From Clostridia bacterium (GTDB taxonomy: Bacteria > Bacillota_A > Clostridia > Oscillospirales > CAG-272), in assembly GCA_017652965.1 (NCBI GenBank), contig JAGBZZ010000340.1, positions 1 through 16,648 on the forward strand: 16,648 bases of DNA. Reading direction: 5' to 3'. Below the pieces are notes generated by a model. The model ran no database searches, had not been told where the DNA came from, and was given only the letters and a program-made list of their open reading frames with translations. Position numbers and translations under genes: made by a program. Positions 14,716-16,648 of the stretch are shown in pieces (position 1 is the first letter of the stretch; the number at the start of each line of letters is the position of its first letter).

Positions 14716-16638
14716 ATGAGAGGTGTACATCTCGATTTTCATACCAGCCCCGACATCCCGGGGATCGGCTCGGCCTTTTGTGCAGAGGAGTTTACCAGAA
14801 CGCTCCGCGAGGCCAGGGTAGACCTTGTTACCGTCTTTGCCAAGTGCCATCACGGCTATTGCTACTATCCCACCGAGGTAGGAGAGATGCATCCGCATCT
14901 GGATTTTGACCTGCTGTCCGCCGAGATCGACGCGATCCACGCGGCAGGGGCCAAGGCGCCGATCTACATCACGATGGGCTGGAACAAGAAGGATGCCGAT
15001 GAGCATCCCGATTGGTGGCAGATCGACTTCCAGACCAAGAAGCCCTTCTTCTTCCACCACGACGTCGGCCCGAACGACCCCGACCGCCCGATGGCCGACG
15101 GCGGCTGGACGACCCTTTGCCCGGTTGGCGGGTACCTCGACTACCTCGAGGTGGTCACGCGCGAGGTCTGCGAGAAATTTGACGTTTCGGACGGCCTTTT
15201 CTATGACATCTGCTTCTTCAAGGATGCCTGCGCGTGCGAGAGCTGCCGCAAGGGGATGCTGGAGCGTGGGATGGACCCCGAAAGCTACGAGGATGCCAAG
15301 CGCTATTACAGCGATAAGCACGTTGAGATGATGCAGCGCCTGACCGGTGCTGTCCGCGAATACAACAAGGAGGCCCCCGTCTTTTTCAACGGCGGCGCCA
15401 ATATGAACCGCACCGAGTACCATCCTCACCAGACCCACTTTGAGCTTGAGGATCTGCCGACGGCGTGGGGCGGCTATGACCTGATGCCCCTGCGCGCCAA
15501 GTACTTTGAGCGCTACGGCAAGCGCTTCCTCGGTATGACCGGTAAATTTCATCACGCGTGGGGCGAGTTTGGCGGCTTTAAGAGCCGTGAGGCACTGCGC
15601 TACGAGTGTGCCGATATGCTCAGCGTCGGTGCTGAGATCTCGGTCGGTGACCACCTGCACCCGACGGGTAAGCTCGATAAGAGCACCTATGACATCATCG
15701 GCCACGCCTTCCGCTATGTGGAGAGCATTGAGGACTACTGCAAGGATACCCGCGCCCATACCGACATTGCCCTTTGGATGAGCCACGATTACAGCACCGA
15801 CGTCGGTGCCTCCAAGATCCTTGCCATTATGCAGGAGGAGTTTGACGTCATCGAATCGGGGGATGACCTGACCCCCTATCGCCTCGTTATCCTGCCCGAC
15901 CGCGTCAGCCTCACCGAGGAGGATAAGCGTGCCATCTCGGCCTTTGTCGCAGGCGGCGGCAAGCTGGTGGCCTCCTATCGGTCGGTCTATCCCGAGCTTG
16001 GGGTGGAGATCCTTGAGCCCTCGCCCTACGATAAGGACTTTATCGCCTGTAGCCTCACCGAGCTTGAGACCCCCTTCCTCTCCTACGGCTCCTCGCTCCG
16101 TGTGAAGAGCGAGGGCGAGGTCCTGGCCCGCGTCTTTGACCCCTACTTCAGCCGGACCTATCACCACTTCTGCGGGCATAAGAACACCCCCTACGTACCG
16201 GAGGGGACCGACTATCCCGCCCTCGTCCGCTGTGGCAACGTCCTCTACTTCGCCCATCCCGTCTTCTATTCCTACGAGAAGTCGGGCAACTACTTCCTTG
16301 AGCAGTACATCATCCGCGCGATCGACGAGATGAAGGACCGCACCATCAAGGGGGAGAACCTGCCCTCCTGCGCCCGCGTGCGCTTCCGTAAGCGGATCGG
16401 GGAAGAGCAGTATATGCTGCACGTCCTGTATGCCCCCCCGGTCAACCGCGGTAACGTGTGCCTGCTTCCCGATTTCCCGACCCTGCACGACGTGAAGTTC
16501 TCGGTGCAGGTCAATTCCAAGATCCAAAAGGTCACCCTCCGCCCGAGCGGGGAGGAGATCGCCTTCACGCAGGAGGGGAATACGGTGTCCTTCGCGATGC
16601 CGCCCTTCTCGCTTCACGCCCTCGTGGTTCTGGAGTAA
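14716..16638 (+). CDS. Glycoside hydrolase with beta-galactosidase trimerisation-like domain, possibly GH151 alpha-L-fucosidase
   Basis: A 640-residue protein without signal peptide, so probably cytoplasmic and acting on imported oligosaccharides. The N-terminal ~340 residues look like a TIM barrel: it starts with G-V-H-L-D-F-H-T-S-P, has F-A-K-C-H-H-G-Y-C-Y-Y, and has G-L-F-Y-D164-I-C-F-F followed by C172-x-C174-x2-C177. W-G-E-F-G-G-F-K-S and G-D-H-L-H-P-T-G follow. Residues ~365-500 resemble the glutamine-amidotransferase-like trimerisation domain of GH42-type enzymes (Y-R-L-V-I-L-P-D ... F-V-A-G-G-G-K-L-V). A beta-rich C-terminal domain covers ~550-640. The L-D-F-H-T-S start and the domain order recall GH151 alpha-L-fucosidases, recalled from memory, so the substrate is uncertain. 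D164 is a candidate catalytic residue. AGGAGG (14701-14706) lies nine bases before ATG 14716. The 66-base gap after recX shows neither a clear promoter nor a terminator. The gene is complete; ten bases follow to the window end. Confidence 0.75.
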   Translation: MRGVHLDFHTSPDIPGIGSAFCAEEFTRTLREARVDLVTVFAKCHHGYCYYPTEVGEMHPHLDFDLLSAEIDAIHAAGAKAPIYITMGWNKKDADEHPDWWQIDFQTKKPFFFHHDVGPNDPDRPMADGGWTTLCPVGGYLDYLEVVTREVCEKFDVSDGLFYDICFFKDACACESCRKGMLERGMDPESYEDAKRYYSDKHVEMMQRLTGAVREYNKEAPVFFNGGANMNRTEYHPHQTHFELEDLPTAWGGYDLMPLRAKYFERYGKRFLGMTGKFHHAWGEFGGFKSREALRYECADMLSVGAEISVGDHLHPTGKLDKSTYDIIGHAFRYVESIEDYCKDTRAHTDIALWMSHDYSTDVGASKILAIMQEEFDVIESGDDLTPYRLVILPDRVSLTEEDKRAISAFVAGGGKLVASYRSVYPELGVEILEPSPYDKDFIACSLTELETPFLSYGSSLRVKSEGEVLARVFDPYFSRTYHHFCGHKNTPYVPEGTDYPALVRCGNVLYFAHPVFYSYEKSGNYFLEQYIIRAIDEMKDRTIKGENLPSCARVRFRKRIGEEQYMLHVLYAPPVNRGNVCLLPDFPTLHDVKFSVQVNSKIQKVTLRPSGEEIAFTQEGNTVSFAMPPFSLHALVVLE

Positions 16639-16648
16639 AAGCCTTGCA

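Noticed and set aside
14401..16617. A 738-codon open frame on the minus strand opposite the glycoside hydrolase gene.
   Set aside because: Same reason: it is antisense to a clear gene with conserved motifs, and has no ribosome binding site or recognisable domain.

Overview
The window reads as chromosomal DNA of a high-GC Bacillota (class Clostridia) bacterium, probably an uncultured gut-type lineage. The grounds are strong AGGAGG-type ribosome binding sites, sigma-A-like promoters in short AT-rich gaps, Firmicutes-type PheS/PheT, RecA/RecX, a clostridial-type galactokinase and a DUF6062 protein. I see no tRNA, rRNA, CRISPR array, insertion sequence or phage gene. Thirteen protein genes fill almost all of the sequence. 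Of the 13 stop codons, ten are TAA, three are TGA and none is TAG.

Layout. (1) 1-1976: the end of a RadC-family protein with two JAMM units (left end cut off), convergent with an AraC-family regulator. (2) 2004-5701: a gap with promoters pointing both ways, then pheS-pheT, closed by a strong hairpin terminator. pheT carries one in-frame TAG at codon 288 while the frame continues intact on both sides. (3) 5708-6668: a polytopic membrane protein on the minus strand and a 262-base regulatory gap. That gap holds two promoters that point at each other. (4) 6669-12860: a tight plus-strand operon of a DUF6062 protein, a YhaN/RecF-like membrane-associated ATPase, a PfkB-like protein lacking its catalytic aspartate, miaA and galK. 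Two junctions in it are ATGA overlaps. (5) 12864-14649: recA with its own promoter and a palindrome over the -35 region, then recX. (6) 14716-16638: a glycoside hydrolase of the beta-galactosidase/GH151 alpha-L-fucosidase type.

How the genes relate. Most are housekeeping: tRNA charging (PheST), tRNA modification (MiaA), recombination (RecA and its modulator RecX, possibly the ATPase), and sugar use (GalK and the glycoside hydrolase). I do not see a complete undescribed defence or mobile system. The points that deserve a second look are the amber codon in pheT, the duplicated JAMM architecture, the PfkB pseudokinase candidate inside the ATPase-miaA operon, the duplicated Cys/His motif of the DUF6062 protein, and the face-to-face promoter pair.
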